A program made the position numbers and the translations under genes. The notes under the pieces were generated by a model. The model worked only from the letters and a program-made list of their open reading frames with translations, was not told the DNA's origin and did no database searches. This document shows positions 9,051 to 18,392 of a stretch of 64,000 nucleotides of DNA, one piece after another. How positions within the stretch are numbered: position 1 is the stretch's first letter; each line of letters begins with the position of its first letter. This DNA is from Verrucomicrobiota bacterium (GTDB taxonomy: Bacteria > Verrucomicrobiota > Verrucomicrobiae > Limisphaerales > UBA11358): assembly GCA_014860005.1 (NCBI GenBank), contig JACZKP010000112.1:18385-82384 (forward strand), in the 5' to 3' direction.

Positions 9051-10340
9051 TCAGCGCCGTTTCATCAAGGACTCGATCTCGTCGGGCTCAATCGGGATGT
9101 TGGCCATCAAATCCTGTTGACCGCTTTCGGTGACGAGAATGGTATTCTCCAGTCGGATTCCGAAACCTTCCTCCTTGATATAGATTGCCGGCTCGCAGGT
9201 GAGCACCCAACCGGGCGCGATGCGGTAATGATTGTAAGTCACGTCATGCACGTCCAGGCCGATGGGGTGCGATACGCCGTGCATGAAAAAGGGCGTCGCG
9301 GCGGGATTGTCCGGTGTGGACTTCTTGACTTGCGCGGGTTTCAGCAGGCCAAGGTCCACACATTCCCGGGCGATCAACTCTTCGCATTCCGTGCGAAGAT
9401 CCTTGGTGGTCTTGCCCGGTACAATGGCCTTGACCATCTGGCGAAAGACGCGCAGCACGGCGTGGTAAACCTGCTTCTGCCGGCGCGAGAACCGTCCGCT
9501 CACGGGAATCGTGCGCGTCAGGTCGCTCATGTAATTGCCAAGCCCCGCCCCCACGTCGAGCAGCAGCAACTCCCCCTTCCGGCACGGCTGATCATTCTGG
9601 CCGTAGTGAAGAATGTTGTTGTTCGCGCCGCTGGCGATGATCGGCGGGTAGGCAAATTGACCCTTGTGCCGGATGAATTCGTGCGCCCATTCGGCTTCCA
9701 CCTCGGCCTCGTTGACACCGGGTTTGACGAACCGGCACACACGCCGGAAGCCTTTGCCCGTCAGATCGCAAGCCGCCTGGATCGCCGCGATTTCGTGTTC
9801 CGACTTCACCACGCGCAGACTGTGCATCACGCGGGCAAGGCGTTCGTAGCGATGCAACGGAAACATCCGCTGACATTCCCGAACGAATTTTGCGTCCCGC
9901 GTTTCCACTTCCACGGCGGCGCGCTGATGCTCATTGCTGTTGAGATAAATGGTTTCCGCTTCGTAGGCGATTTGCCGGAGCAAACCCGGAAAGTCCGCCA
10001 GCCACTTCACGTTCTTGATGCCGGAAATCTTCGTCGCCTGCTCTTTCGAGAGCTTGTGCCCTTCCCAGATGGTGAGATGCTCGTTGGGTTGGCGCAGGAA
10101 AAGAATCTCGCGATGATTCGGATCATACGCATCCGGCGCCAGCAGCAATCTCGTCTCCTCCTGATGAATGCCCGTGAGATAAAACAAATCCGCATTCTGC
10201 AGATGCCCCATCGTGCCGTCCGCGTTGGTGGGCATGATGTCGTTGGCATTGAGCACGGCCACGGAATGTGGCAACAGACTGCGCGTGAGCCGCACCCGGT
10301 TGAGCGCAAACAATTCGGCCGGCAAGGGAATGGGTTTCAT
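9051..10340 (-). CDS. pepP: Xaa-Pro aminopeptidase (M24B, aminopeptidase P)
   Basis: The 429-aa metallopeptidase removes the N-terminal residue from peptides whose second residue is proline. The N-terminal creatinase-like domain fills about 1-165 and the pita-bread catalytic domain the rest. All dinuclear metal ligands are visible: Asp262 (LLLLDVGAG), Asp273 (MSDLTRT), His in HGVSHPIGLDVHD (354/358), Glu383 (TCEPAIYI) and Glu399 (RLENTILV). Length is close to E. coli PepP. It is the first gene of the minus-strand cluster with the DHDPS-fold protein, hydroxyproline epimerase, S9 peptidase and dehydrogenase. It would supply free amino acids from proline- or hydroxyproline-containing peptides. 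Confidence 0.94.
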   Translation of the reverse strand: MKPIPLPAELFALNRVRLTRSLLPHSVAVLNANDIMPTNADGTMGHLQNADLFYLTGIHQEETRLLLAPDAYDPNHREILFLRQPNEHLTIWEGHKLSKEQATKISGIKNVKWLADFPGLLRQIAYEAETIYLNSNEHQRAAVEVETRDAKFVRECQRMFPLHRYERLARVMHSLRVVKSEHEIAAIQAACDLTGKGFRRVCRFVKPGVNEAEVEAEWAHEFIRHKGQFAYPPIIASGANNNILHYGQNDQPCRKGELLLLDVGAGLGNYMSDLTRTIPVSGRFSRRQKQVYHAVLRVFRQMVKAIVPGKTTKDLRTECEELIARECVDLGLLKPAQVKKSTPDNPAATPFFMHGVSHPIGLDVHDVTYNHYRIAPGWVLTCEPAIYIKEEGFGIRLENTILVTESGQQDLMANIPIEPDEIESLMKRR

Positions 10341-10690
10341 GTCAGCAATGTTTCAAGGAGGCAAAAGTCTAAAAGAATCCGGCCCGAAAACTAAGAACAA
10401 TTCCATCCTCCAAATGGGGGAGCAACAAACTGTCCCGATGCGCTCTCATGTAATCCGCTGGCAGCGACCCAGCATTGTCCGGGATTGAGGCTAAGCCTCG
10501 GCAGAATGGCGGACTTCTGATCCTCAGTTATCCTGCTGAATCCTGCCAACCTGATTCGCGGAGGGACGAAGCGCCGACGTGCTGTCGGCTGTATCCAAAG
10601 CCGACCACAATACAGGGCTCCTATTGCACTCCCGCTCCGCACTCAGGCTGCGCCTGCGCCACCCCGCCTAACAGGGTAAAAGTCCAGAAA
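10341..10690. other. Gene-free gap with a small hairpin
   Basis: No credible gene is seen in these 350 nt. A hairpin GCCGAC-GTGCT-GTCGGC lies at 10573-10589. Near 10530-10550 there is a tandem-like pair of ATCCTG words. The sequence between has the look of decayed repeat material. It should contain the promoter of the minus-strand aminopeptidase cluster close to 10341-10400, but I cannot point to a convincing -35/-10 pair. Confidence 0.5.
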
Positions 10691-11848
10691 TTAAAACTCC
10701 CTCACACACCGGAACCCAAAAAAGTTGAAGGCGACGTCCGGGTGGTTGTTGAAGCGATAGGCGCAGCGCGAGTTAAAGGCGTTGACGCCCCAGTAGCCGC
10801 CGCGCAGCACACGGGCGCTCAAAGCTTCACTCGGTCCCCGCGTGTCATTCTGGGAGGCACCCGTCTGCCCATACCAATTGCTCTGATACCAATCCCAACA
10901 CCACTCCAACACGTTCCCAGCCATGTCGTGCAAGCCATAGCCATTGGCCGCAAAGGAGCCAACGGGGCTGGTGTAGGGCGTGCCGCCAGTATTGAAACTT
11001 GGATGATGTTCCTGCGTGGAACTCGTGTCATACGCATACGAAGTGGACGAATAATAACTGGCGCGGCTGTGCTGGATCGTGTCGCTGTCGCTCCACGGAA
11101 ACCTTCTCCCAGAGGCCCCGCCCCGCGCCGCCTTCTCCCACTCCGCCTCCGTCGGCAACCGATACCCCGCGTTCCACTTCACCCAGTCATTCTGCACATT
11201 CACCTGGCCGGTCCGATACACCGTCGTCTGCGCCGCGCTGGTGTAGTAGGCGGCCGGGCGCCCCTCCTTCTCACTCCGCGCATTGCACCATTTCACCGCG
11301 TCATACCAGTTGGCGGTCTGGACAGGGTGGTTGGTCGCCTTGCCCTGCGCCCCGTAATCGAAGGTGTATCCCTGCATGATCGCCCACTGATAAACCTCAT
11401 CCCACAACGTCTTCGTCACTTCATACTTGTCCATGTAAAACGCTGAGACATGCACCGTGTGCAACGGCAGTTCCGCGGACCCTCCCTCCTTGAACGTGTC
11501 CCCCATCGTGAAGCTGCCGGCGGGAATGAGCACCATGCCGGCGGGCGGGTTCGGATCCAAGATGCGATGACTCGTGACGGCGTTGCTCGCCGGCACCCGC
11601 ACCCAGTCCACCCAGTTGGTTGCGTCTGGCAGGGCCGTCGTGGTTTGCACAGTAAACGTCGCGTTCGTCACCTCATTGGTCCAAGTCACGGTGCCATCCG
11701 CCGTCACCGCCGTGATGGTCGTCACCACCGGCCCGACGATGCGGAAGAAACGGGCATCCTGCGCGACGGCTGGCGTCCAAATCCCCAGCACCAGCAGGGC
11801 CAGGGTGAGGCTCAGCTTGCCTTGAATTGTTTCCATGGAGAATTTCAT
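10691..11848 (-). CDS. Secreted formylglycine-generating-enzyme-like (SUMF1) protein
   Basis: The 385-aa protein has an N-terminal signal peptide (LSLTLALLVLGIWTPAVAQ). A short region resembling the exported-protein beta module (FTVQTTTALPDATNWVDW) follows at about 65-85. The SUMF1/FGE-sulfatase fold fills about 105-385, shown by GMVLIPAGSFTMGD, GYRLPTEAEWEKAARGG, NGYGLHDMAGNVLEWCWDWY and RVLRGGYWG. True FGE oxidises cysteine to formylglycine in sulfatases. Secreted relatives of this kind are abundant in Verrucomicrobiota and mostly uncharacterised, so a catalytic role is uncertain. Met5 (11836) is an alternative start. The next gene on the same strand upstream is a frameshifted secreted protein. 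Confidence 0.85.
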   Translation of the reverse strand: MKFSMETIQGKLSLTLALLVLGIWTPAVAQDARFFRIVGPVVTTITAVTADGTVTWTNEVTNATFTVQTTTALPDATNWVDWVRVPASNAVTSHRILDPNPPAGMVLIPAGSFTMGDTFKEGGSAELPLHTVHVSAFYMDKYEVTKTLWDEVYQWAIMQGYTFDYGAQGKATNHPVQTANWYDAVKWCNARSEKEGRPAAYYTSAAQTTVYRTGQVNVQNDWVKWNAGYRLPTEAEWEKAARGGASGRRFPWSDSDTIQHSRASYYSSTSYAYDTSSTQEHHPSFNTGGTPYTSPVGSFAANGYGLHDMAGNVLEWCWDWYQSNWYGQTGASQNDTRGPSEALSARVLRGGYWGVNAFNSRCAYRFNNHPDVAFNFFGFRCVREF

Positions 11849-11878
11849 GCGTTGGTTCGTTCTCTTGGTTTCAGGTTT

Positions 11879-12229
11879 TCAGAGTGCGATGAAGCGTTTG
11901 CCGCAATTCAAGCCGGCAACAAGCCGGCGCTCCTCTCCTCCGGCCCTTCTGTGTCGAACTGGAGAACTTTGAAGAATTGGGTCTGCGCCGTAACCGGCAG
12001 TGTGGCGGAGAGAAATGGAACTGGCCACGAGCGGCGCGCTGCTGGACCAGTCGCCCAGCAAATTCGAGGTGGTGTGCAGGACGTAGCTCTTCCCCGGATA
12101 GGCGTTCCAAAGGATTTGCACTGTGTTCGAGCCGTCGAACAGGATGTGGCAATCAATGGGGGATTGAACGGTGGCGGAGGCGAGGCTGGTGGAGAGCAAA
12201 CCAGCGGCGAGCAATGAGAGCTTATTCAT
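11879..12229 (-). pseudogene. Frameshifted small secreted protein with the W...FFKV C-terminal module
   Basis: ATG 12229 starts a clear signal peptide (MNKLSLLAAGLLSTSLASA). This is followed by ILWNAYPGKSYVLHTTSNL and LGDWSSSAPLVASS, the beginning of a beta-module found at the ends of other exported proteins here. In this frame the tail then becomes non-specific (RHTAGYGADPIL...). The neighbouring frame, entered near 12010-12030, reads SATLPVTAQTQFFKVLQF, the expected end of the module. A single-base indel or sequencing error is the simplest explanation. The restored protein would be only about 100 aa. The 3' tail runs into a GCCGGCGCTCC repeat half-site (11923-11933). An additional in-frame Met at 12268 lacks a signal context. 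Confidence 0.6.
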
Positions 12230-12324
12230 AGGGTCTCCGAAGTTGAGGTGATGCTGCCAAGTATCCATACGAATAACAATTCAGAATTCAGTTAAGTTTC
12301 CGATAGGTTCGACTCCTCGGCAAC

Positions 12325-12359
12325 CGGAGCGCAGGTGCTGGTCACAGACCGGCGCTCCG
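12325..12359. repeat. Degenerate copy of the CGGAGCGCCGGT palindrome
   Basis: CGGAGCGCAGGT at 12325-12336 faces ACCGGCGCTCCG at 12348-12359, with 11 of 12 positions complementary and an 11-nt loop. It belongs to the same family as 6728-6802. It lies just downstream of the HEAT-repeat gene's stop, where it could fold in the transcript. Confidence 0.7.
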
Positions 12360-12373
12360 ACATCAAGGGGCGT

Positions 12374-14776
12374 TTAATCCGTGGCTTCCACGCGCAGACC
12401 CGGAAGGGGTTTGCCGTCGAGGTCGAGAACGCGAATCGCCACCGCGCAGCCGAGCGTGTGCTGTGTGATCTTCACCAGAAAATCATTCCAGCCTTCCTTG
12501 AGCATGCCCTTGGCCTTGTCCTCGCCGGCCGTAAAACCGCGCACGGCATTATTCGCGTGAACCAGCGTGCCGTTGATCCACAGCTTCACACCATCGTCAC
12601 TGCCGATTTCCAGCGCGACGGGTTGTTCGGCAGGACAGAACACGCGGGTCTTGAGATACACCACACAATGGTCGCCGCCCGCGACTGGTCCTAAATCGGC
12701 GAGCCAATTGTTAGTGAGACTTGAGCTTTCGGGCAGCGGACGCCACTCCGCCTGCACGGGTGCTGACTCCGGCGCGAACTTCACATCGAACAACTGTTGC
12801 GCCTCCCTGCCCGCCTGCCGATACGGTCCGCTCACCAGCCAGGAGGAAATGTAACCCGCCTGCCCTTGGATTACGGTCAAAAGCACTTGCGCCTCGTCGC
12901 GAACGCGCCGGCTCCCGGCTTCGCCGGCGAGATTGCGCAAAGCCACGACCGATGCTTCGTGATGCGCGGCGCTCAGAGTCGAGGCTATTTGGAGACAGGC
13001 AGCTTCCGCCTCCAAACGCACTGCGGGATCACGTCGGTACGTTTGCGCGAGTTCAAGTGCGGCAACGCCAGGCAATTCGGCCAACCGCGCCAGCCCGAGT
13101 TTCTGGTCCGTTGGTGTCTTCGTGGCCACCAACCCGGCGCGCACAGCGGTCAGGCGGTCGGCGGAGGAGTGGTTGCTCATGGCCTCCACCAGCCGCCAAT
13201 AACCGCGCAAGGCAATCACGCGCTGCGCATCCGAGGTCGCTTCGTCGGCCAGTTTCAACAAGTCGGGCCGGGCCGCATCGCCGGCATACTCAGACATGGT
13301 GCGAAGTGCGGTTTCGCGAATGTGCGCGTCGGCATCCTTCAGTGCAGCGCGCAACGCTTCGAGCACTCCCGGCCCGCCGATCTGGCCCGCGGCCTCCAGC
13401 AGCGCACTGCGGGCTGCGGGTGTTGCGTCGTTCCAAGACCTTAAGGCAGCACTACTGAAACTGTGCGGGTTTGGACAGCGCGTGGCAACAGTTACAAACG
13501 CTCCCACGGCTGCTGTGCGGCGCGATTCATTCGCAGTCTGCAGCATCAACGCAAGCAACGGCGACAACTGGGCCTCGCCCGCCAGATTCTCCAGCGCCCG
13601 CGTGGCGGCAACGCCCAGTTGGTCATCGGCAGCCGCCGCCAGGCGCAGAAGTTCGGGCACGGCACGCGGGTCACCGCGCCGGGCCAGCGCTTGAACCAAT
13701 TCGAGCTTCGCTTCCGGGCGCGCCCGGCTGATCTCCGCCAGAATTGCCGCGAAGACATCGCCGCGATGGAGATTCACCAAAGCAACGCGTGCCGTGGATC
13801 TCTCCTCTCCTGGGGCGCTGCCGGCCAACTCAGCTAACATGCCAGCGTGACTGGCGTCACCCAATTCGCCCAAGGCTTTGATGGCTGCCATGCGCGCGGC
13901 TGGCTCGCCCTTGCGGGTCGCCCCAGCCAGAGCCACGGCCGCAACGGGATCCCCGCGCTGACGCAGCGCCTCGATGAGCGCGACTTGGGCAGCCGGCGCG
14001 ATCTTGTCCAGTGCATCCGCGAGAACCAGCGTATCAAGTGCGGGAAACTCACGGGCCAGTTGAATGGACATGGACTGCTCCAGTTCATCCTGCCCAATCA
14101 ACGCAGCCAGCACTCGACTTGTCTGTGCCTCGCCCGCACACAACACGCTGCCGCGGAAAGCCGCCATGCGGACGGCGGGTGGTTCTTCCGGTGCGCGCAA
14201 TTCCTCATAGACTTTGGCTGCGGCTTCCACATTCCCTTCCGTCCGCAACCGATCCGCGCAAGCCAGCAAGGCGTCGTTGAAGTACATGCGCATCCGGCCA
14301 CTCACATCGGCGTGCGCATTCTGTAACGCGGCCACGGCATCGCGGTTTGCGATTCTGCCCAATGCCTGCGCCGCTGAAATTGCCAACAGCTCGTCAGAAT
14401 CCGTGCTCAACGTGGCGAGTTCTGGCACTGCGCGCACCACCCGCCGCAGCCCAAGCGCGTGAATCACCCCGGCCTTGGTGTTGCCCGAAACACCCGGTAA
14501 TACTGCGAGCAGCGCCTCGCCGGCCTCCGGCGCCGGCAGTGTTTCCAGCGCATCGAGCGCCCACTGAGCGAGCGTATCATTCGTCAACAAATTCGCCAGG
14601 TGCGGAACCGAACTGGCCGTGCCGATTTCTTTCAAACGCAGACACGCGACTTCTTTCGCTGCAACGGGGGCATCGGATTGCAGAACGGTGAGCGCCTGCC
14701 GTTCCGCATCCGCCTGCGCCGCGCCAAACGCAGCGGTAGCCGATGTAAGGAGAAGAATGAGTAAGTGCTTTTTCAT
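12374..14776 (-). CDS. Exported HEAT-repeat protein with C-terminal carbohydrate-binding-like domain
   Basis: The 800-aa protein starts at ATG 14776 with signal peptide MKKHLLILLLTSATAAFGAA. Residues about 25-640 form HEAT-type alpha repeats with recurrent A-VPELA-L, ALGRIANRDAVAAL and RGDPRAVPELLRLA units. The last ~160 residues are a beta-rich domain: a SSWLVSGPY opening, then EIGSDDGVKLWINGTLVH and WNDFLVKITQ. This resembles PA14/NPCBM-like modules seen in planctomycete and verrucomicrobial surface proteins. The next gene on the strand is a TAT-exported Gfo/Idh/MocA protein 19 nt upstream of this start, a pairing often seen in these phyla. It probably acts as a periplasmic scaffold. No enzyme motif was seen. 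Confidence 0.8.
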   Translation of the reverse strand: MKKHLLILLLTSATAAFGAAQADAERQALTVLQSDAPVAAKEVACLRLKEIGTASSVPHLANLLTNDTLAQWALDALETLPAPEAGEALLAVLPGVSGNTKAGVIHALGLRRVVRAVPELATLSTDSDELLAISAAQALGRIANRDAVAALQNAHADVSGRMRMYFNDALLACADRLRTEGNVEAAAKVYEELRAPEEPPAVRMAAFRGSVLCAGEAQTSRVLAALIGQDELEQSMSIQLAREFPALDTLVLADALDKIAPAAQVALIEALRQRGDPVAAVALAGATRKGEPAARMAAIKALGELGDASHAGMLAELAGSAPGEERSTARVALVNLHRGDVFAAILAEISRARPEAKLELVQALARRGDPRAVPELLRLAAAADDQLGVAATRALENLAGEAQLSPLLALMLQTANESRRTAAVGAFVTVATRCPNPHSFSSAALRSWNDATPAARSALLEAAGQIGGPGVLEALRAALKDADAHIRETALRTMSEYAGDAARPDLLKLADEATSDAQRVIALRGYWRLVEAMSNHSSADRLTAVRAGLVATKTPTDQKLGLARLAELPGVAALELAQTYRRDPAVRLEAEAACLQIASTLSAAHHEASVVALRNLAGEAGSRRVRDEAQVLLTVIQGQAGYISSWLVSGPYRQAGREAQQLFDVKFAPESAPVQAEWRPLPESSSLTNNWLADLGPVAGGDHCVVYLKTRVFCPAEQPVALEIGSDDGVKLWINGTLVHANNAVRGFTAGEDKAKGMLKEGWNDFLVKITQHTLGCAVAIRVLDLDGKPLPGLRVEATD

Positions 14777-14795
14777 CGTGGCGTTTGGGTTTGGT

Positions 14796-16187
14796 TCAGA
14801 TTTGCCACGGCGGACGAAACGCGGTGGAGAGCAACCGGTTCGCCTCGTCATCGTTAGTGAACCGCTCCCGCTGCGGGTCCCACGTTAGGGTGCGCTTCAA
14901 TTGGAGCGCTATCCCCCCCAACAACACCGCACTGGCGGAACGGTGGGAGGTTTCAATGTCGCAAATCGTCCGGGCGCGCGTGCGGACACATTCCAGGAAA
15001 TTGCCCGAGTGGCTGTCACTGCGATAAACGCCCGGCTGCGGCGGGCCGGGCGGTTCAGTCAGGAGTTCCGGCGGATCGCTCACAATGTCGTCACGGTCCA
15101 CCGCAATCCAGCCTTGCGTGCCGATGAACCGCGCACCGCCACTGCCACCTGGCCCACCTTGCGGCGCGGGACAGGCGTGAACCACCACCCCATCGGCATA
15201 ACGATATTGAAGCACGTCCTTCTCAAAGAATAGCTCCACCGGTCCGGTACGATCCGCGCTCAGCACCCATTGGATGAAATCGTAATGATGCGGCCCCCAG
15301 TTAATGTCGCCAATGCCGCAAAACATGTGGGCGTGAACCGTGCCCTGATAAGGACGCCACGGCGCGGGGCCCAGCGCGAGATCCCAATCCAAACCCGCGG
15401 GCACGGGCTGAGGAGCGCCGAATTGATGCCACGCAAACGAACCTCCGGGTCGGAACGCATACACTTCCTTGAGCCGCCCGATGCGACCGGCGCGCACAAG
15501 TTCGCAAGCCCGACGAAACCGCGCGCCGTATTCCGAGCGTTGCTGCGTCCCACCCTGAAATACGCGTCCGTAACGCTGGATGGCCTTGACCATTTCCTGG
15601 CTTTCGCGAATCACGATGGCGGTGGGTTTCTCGCAATACACGTCCTTGCCGGCTTGCGCTGCCATGATGGTCATGACGCCATGCCAATGAACCGGCGACG
15701 CGATCAATACCCCGTCAATGTCCGGCCGGTCGAGCAAATCGCGGAAATCATTGTAGGCGCGGCAGGGGGTGTAGTTGCTCGCACCGAACTTGGCGGCGTA
15801 GAATTGATCCACCTGCTGCCGCGCGGACTCACGACGATCCTGCCACACGTCGCACACGCCCAGCACCTGAACATCGTTGCGCGACACGTATCCGCCGCTG
15901 ACATACGTCCACGCCCCGCCGAGCAAGTGTCCGCGGCCCTGGCCGCCGATGCCGATGAAACCCATTGCCACCCGCTCATTGGGCGGCTTGATTCCACCCC
16001 GCCCCAACACCGCCCCCGGCACAATCATTGGACCGGAGGCCGCTGCAGCACCGAGCGCCAGCGCCGAACGGCGCAAAAAATCGCGGCGGGTGAAGCGGCG
16101 GTTCGCGATCAACGGGTTTCGTGCGAGTCGCCACGAAGGTTCAGCATGAAATTTCTGTTCGGTGGAGAGAGCAACTTCCGACTTCAT
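14796..16187 (-). CDS. TAT-exported Gfo/Idh/MocA-family oxidoreductase
   Basis: The protein is about 463 aa. A twin-arginine leader (RRDFLRRSALALGAAAASG) lies about 35 residues in. The NAD(P)-binding start is degenerate (RVAMGFIGIGGQGRGHL) and the Gfo/Idh signature EKPTAIVIRESQEM contains the conserved Lys-Pro. The C-terminal half has the family beta-sheet with GPHHYDFIQWVL. Members oxidise or isomerise sugars and glycosides. Exported ones in Verrucomicrobiota/Planctomycetota are thought to process glycans. The start is ambiguous: Mets at 16187 and 16211 are both plausible and neither has a strong ribosome-binding site. It lies directly upstream of the HEAT-repeat gene and divergent from a GH20 gene, which fits glycan processing. 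Confidence 0.88.
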   Translation of the reverse strand: MKSEVALSTEQKFHAEPSWRLARNPLIANRRFTRRDFLRRSALALGAAAASGPMIVPGAVLGRGGIKPPNERVAMGFIGIGGQGRGHLLGGAWTYVSGGYVSRNDVQVLGVCDVWQDRRESARQQVDQFYAAKFGASNYTPCRAYNDFRDLLDRPDIDGVLIASPVHWHGVMTIMAAQAGKDVYCEKPTAIVIRESQEMVKAIQRYGRVFQGGTQQRSEYGARFRRACELVRAGRIGRLKEVYAFRPGGSFAWHQFGAPQPVPAGLDWDLALGPAPWRPYQGTVHAHMFCGIGDINWGPHHYDFIQWVLSADRTGPVELFFEKDVLQYRYADGVVVHACPAPQGGPGGSGGARFIGTQGWIAVDRDDIVSDPPELLTEPPGPPQPGVYRSDSHSGNFLECVRTRARTICDIETSHRSASAVLLGGIALQLKRTLTWDPQRERFTNDDEANRLLSTAFRPPWQI

Positions 16188-16355
16188 AAACAGATTGAGC
16201 GTGCCGCTCATGTTCTCGCGGAGCAACACGAAAAATCGCCAGCCAAACACCAAAGTCACAAATCATCACGCGCGGTCCGTGTTAACAGATTGCGTCCTGG
16301 CTTGTCTGCGATAACACTGGCACTCACTGGATGACGGCCATTTGTTAGCGCCAAT

Positions 16356-18308
16356 ATGAAATCTCTGAATCTCCTGCCGGCGCCCCGCTCGCTAAAATTC
16401 ACGGGCGGCAGTTTTACCTTGCCCCGACACGGAGTCCTGCACCTGGATGCCGCACTGCCACGCGATACGGTGCTGCTCTCGCTGGCCGCGCGGCTGCAAT
16501 CCGCCGCGCAGGAGGCGGGCGTGACGCTCGAACTCGTCACCGGTCCAGCGAAACATCCGCGGTTGGCCGTGCGCGCAGTGGTGAACCGCTCAACGTCAGG
16601 GAACGCGGAAGGTTATGTGCTGACCATCAATCGCCGCGTCGTGTTGATCGAATATCACGCTGTTGGCGGATTACGCGCGGGCGTGGCGACTTTGCGCCAG
16701 TTGCTGCGCGAGTGTGGGCGTCGTCTGCCCTGTCTGGTCATCCGGGATCAGCCGGATTTTCCGCGACGCGGCGTGATGCTGGACGTGTCGCGCGGACGGG
16801 TGCCGAACCTGCAAACCTTGTTGGGACTGGCAGAGCATCTGGCCGATTTCAAAATCAACGAACTGCAACTCTACACCGAGCACACGTTCGCCTACCGGAA
16901 TTATGAATCCGTCTGGCGCGACTGGGGCGCGTTGACGGGCGAAGAGATGCTGAAACTCGACGCACGTTGCCAACAGCTTGGCATTGATCTGGTGCCGAAT
17001 CAGAATTCTTTCGGTCACTTGCGCTATTTTCTCGAACATCCCCGCCTGCGAAAGTTGGCCGAGGTGTCCGCTCCGTATGAAGGTTCAACCGGCGATTTCC
17101 TGCGCTTCCCCACCACGCTCGCGCCGAATCATCCGGGCACGCTGAATTTCATCCGCGAGCTTTACGACGAATTTCTGCCGAACTTTACCAGCCACCATTT
17201 CAATGTTGGCTGTGATGAAACCTGGGATCTGGGTCGGGGACAGAGCAAGCAGTTTTGCGAACGACGCGGCAAAGGGCGTGTGTATCTCGACTTCCTCAAA
17301 TCAATCCATCGCGAGGTCACCGCTCGCGGACGGCGAATGATGTTCTGGGGCGACATCATCCTGCATCATCCCAAACTGATTCCCGAACTGCCGCCGGATA
17401 GCATCGCGCTGAACTGGGGTTACGAAGCCAATCACCCGTTCGACAAGGAAGCCGCGCTGTTTGCGAAGTCTAAAGTGCCCTTCTACGTCTGTCCCGGCAC
17501 CTCAACCTGGATGACATTGCTGGGCCGGCATGACACGGGTTTCGCCAATCTGCGCCTCGCGGCAGACGCGGGACGTAAACACGGCGCGGTCGGTTATCTA
17601 AACACCGATTGGGGCGACGGCGGCCATCCGCAACCACTGGCCGTGAGTTACGCGCCATATCTGCTGGGCGCAAGCGTCAGTTGGTGTGCCGCGAGTTTCG
17701 ACGAAGCGCAACTGGTGCCAGTCCTGAGCCGCGATGTTTATCACGATTCCACACAACGAATCGCCAAGGCTGCGATTGCCCTTGGCTTTGCCCATCGCAA
17801 GTTTCGTTACCTCGAATCGAACATCACCCCCTTCGGCGCGGTGATTGCCGCGCCGCCGCCGGAGACGCGCGAATTATTCTGCCGCAGCGGGCTGAAATAC
17901 TACGCGCGCATCCCGGAGAAAAACATCCGGGCCGCGCTGGCCGAACTTGAAACGCAGCGCGCAGTGATGCAGCGCGGTCAGCCGGCAACGCCGGAGGCCG
18001 AGTTACTACGAACAGAACTGGCTCTCGCCATCCGTATGGCAGCGCAGTCCTGTTCGATCATGCTCTGGCAACAAGCTTTGGCCGCCGAAAAAGCCGCGTC
18101 TGCCCGCGGCCTGGCCGCACGAGGCATACGTGAGTTGCGCGAGATTGATCGTGACTTCAACGCGTATTGGCCGTTGCGCAACAAAGGCACGACGGCCAAG
18201 TGCTCGCCATTCTTGGAATGGCGGATGGATGATTATCGCCGGGGAATTCTGCACTTCCCGCCGGAAACCGCACGCGTGGAGGTAAAGAAAACCTACGTCG
18301 CGGAATAG
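16356..18308 (+). CDS. Glycoside hydrolase family 20-like beta-N-acetylhexosaminidase
   Basis: The 650-aa protein has an N-terminal alpha/beta GH20b domain (about 5-130, LLPAPRSLKFTGG...). A TIM barrel follows (about 135-480), starting PRRGVMLDVSRGRVP. The catalytic Asp287-Glu288 pair lies in FNVGCDETWDLG, matching the GH20 D-E diad of substrate-assisted catalysis. A long C-terminal helical region follows. GH20 enzymes release terminal GlcNAc/GalNAc from glycans or chitin oligomers. No signal peptide is apparent, so cytoplasmic processing of imported oligosaccharides is likely. It is divergent from the Gfo/Idh/MocA gene with a roughly 170-nt shared upstream region. Confidence 0.88.
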   Translation: MKSLNLLPAPRSLKFTGGSFTLPRHGVLHLDAALPRDTVLLSLAARLQSAAQEAGVTLELVTGPAKHPRLAVRAVVNRSTSGNAEGYVLTINRRVVLIEYHAVGGLRAGVATLRQLLRECGRRLPCLVIRDQPDFPRRGVMLDVSRGRVPNLQTLLGLAEHLADFKINELQLYTEHTFAYRNYESVWRDWGALTGEEMLKLDARCQQLGIDLVPNQNSFGHLRYFLEHPRLRKLAEVSAPYEGSTGDFLRFPTTLAPNHPGTLNFIRELYDEFLPNFTSHHFNVGCDETWDLGRGQSKQFCERRGKGRVYLDFLKSIHREVTARGRRMMFWGDIILHHPKLIPELPPDSIALNWGYEANHPFDKEAALFAKSKVPFYVCPGTSTWMTLLGRHDTGFANLRLAADAGRKHGAVGYLNTDWGDGGHPQPLAVSYAPYLLGASVSWCAASFDEAQLVPVLSRDVYHDSTQRIAKAAIALGFAHRKFRYLESNITPFGAVIAAPPPETRELFCRSGLKYYARIPEKNIRAALAELETQRAVMQRGQPATPEAELLRTELALAIRMAAQSCSIMLWQQALAAEKAASARGLAARGIRELREIDRDFNAYWPLRNKGTTAKCSPFLEWRMDDYRRGILHFPPETARVEVKKTYVAE

Positions 18309-18392
18309 CCCTTCCGTTGGAATAAAACCCTAGCTTAACGAAGCTTTATCAAAGTCCGCCTCCTCACGTCGGCGGCTACGCGCTTGATGGAG

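Noticed and set aside
10691..11848. Reading this as a genuine sulfatase-activating enzyme paired with the sulfatase relic
   Set aside because: It is secreted, far from the relic, and belongs to the broad SUMF1-like group in which most exported members have no shown activity.
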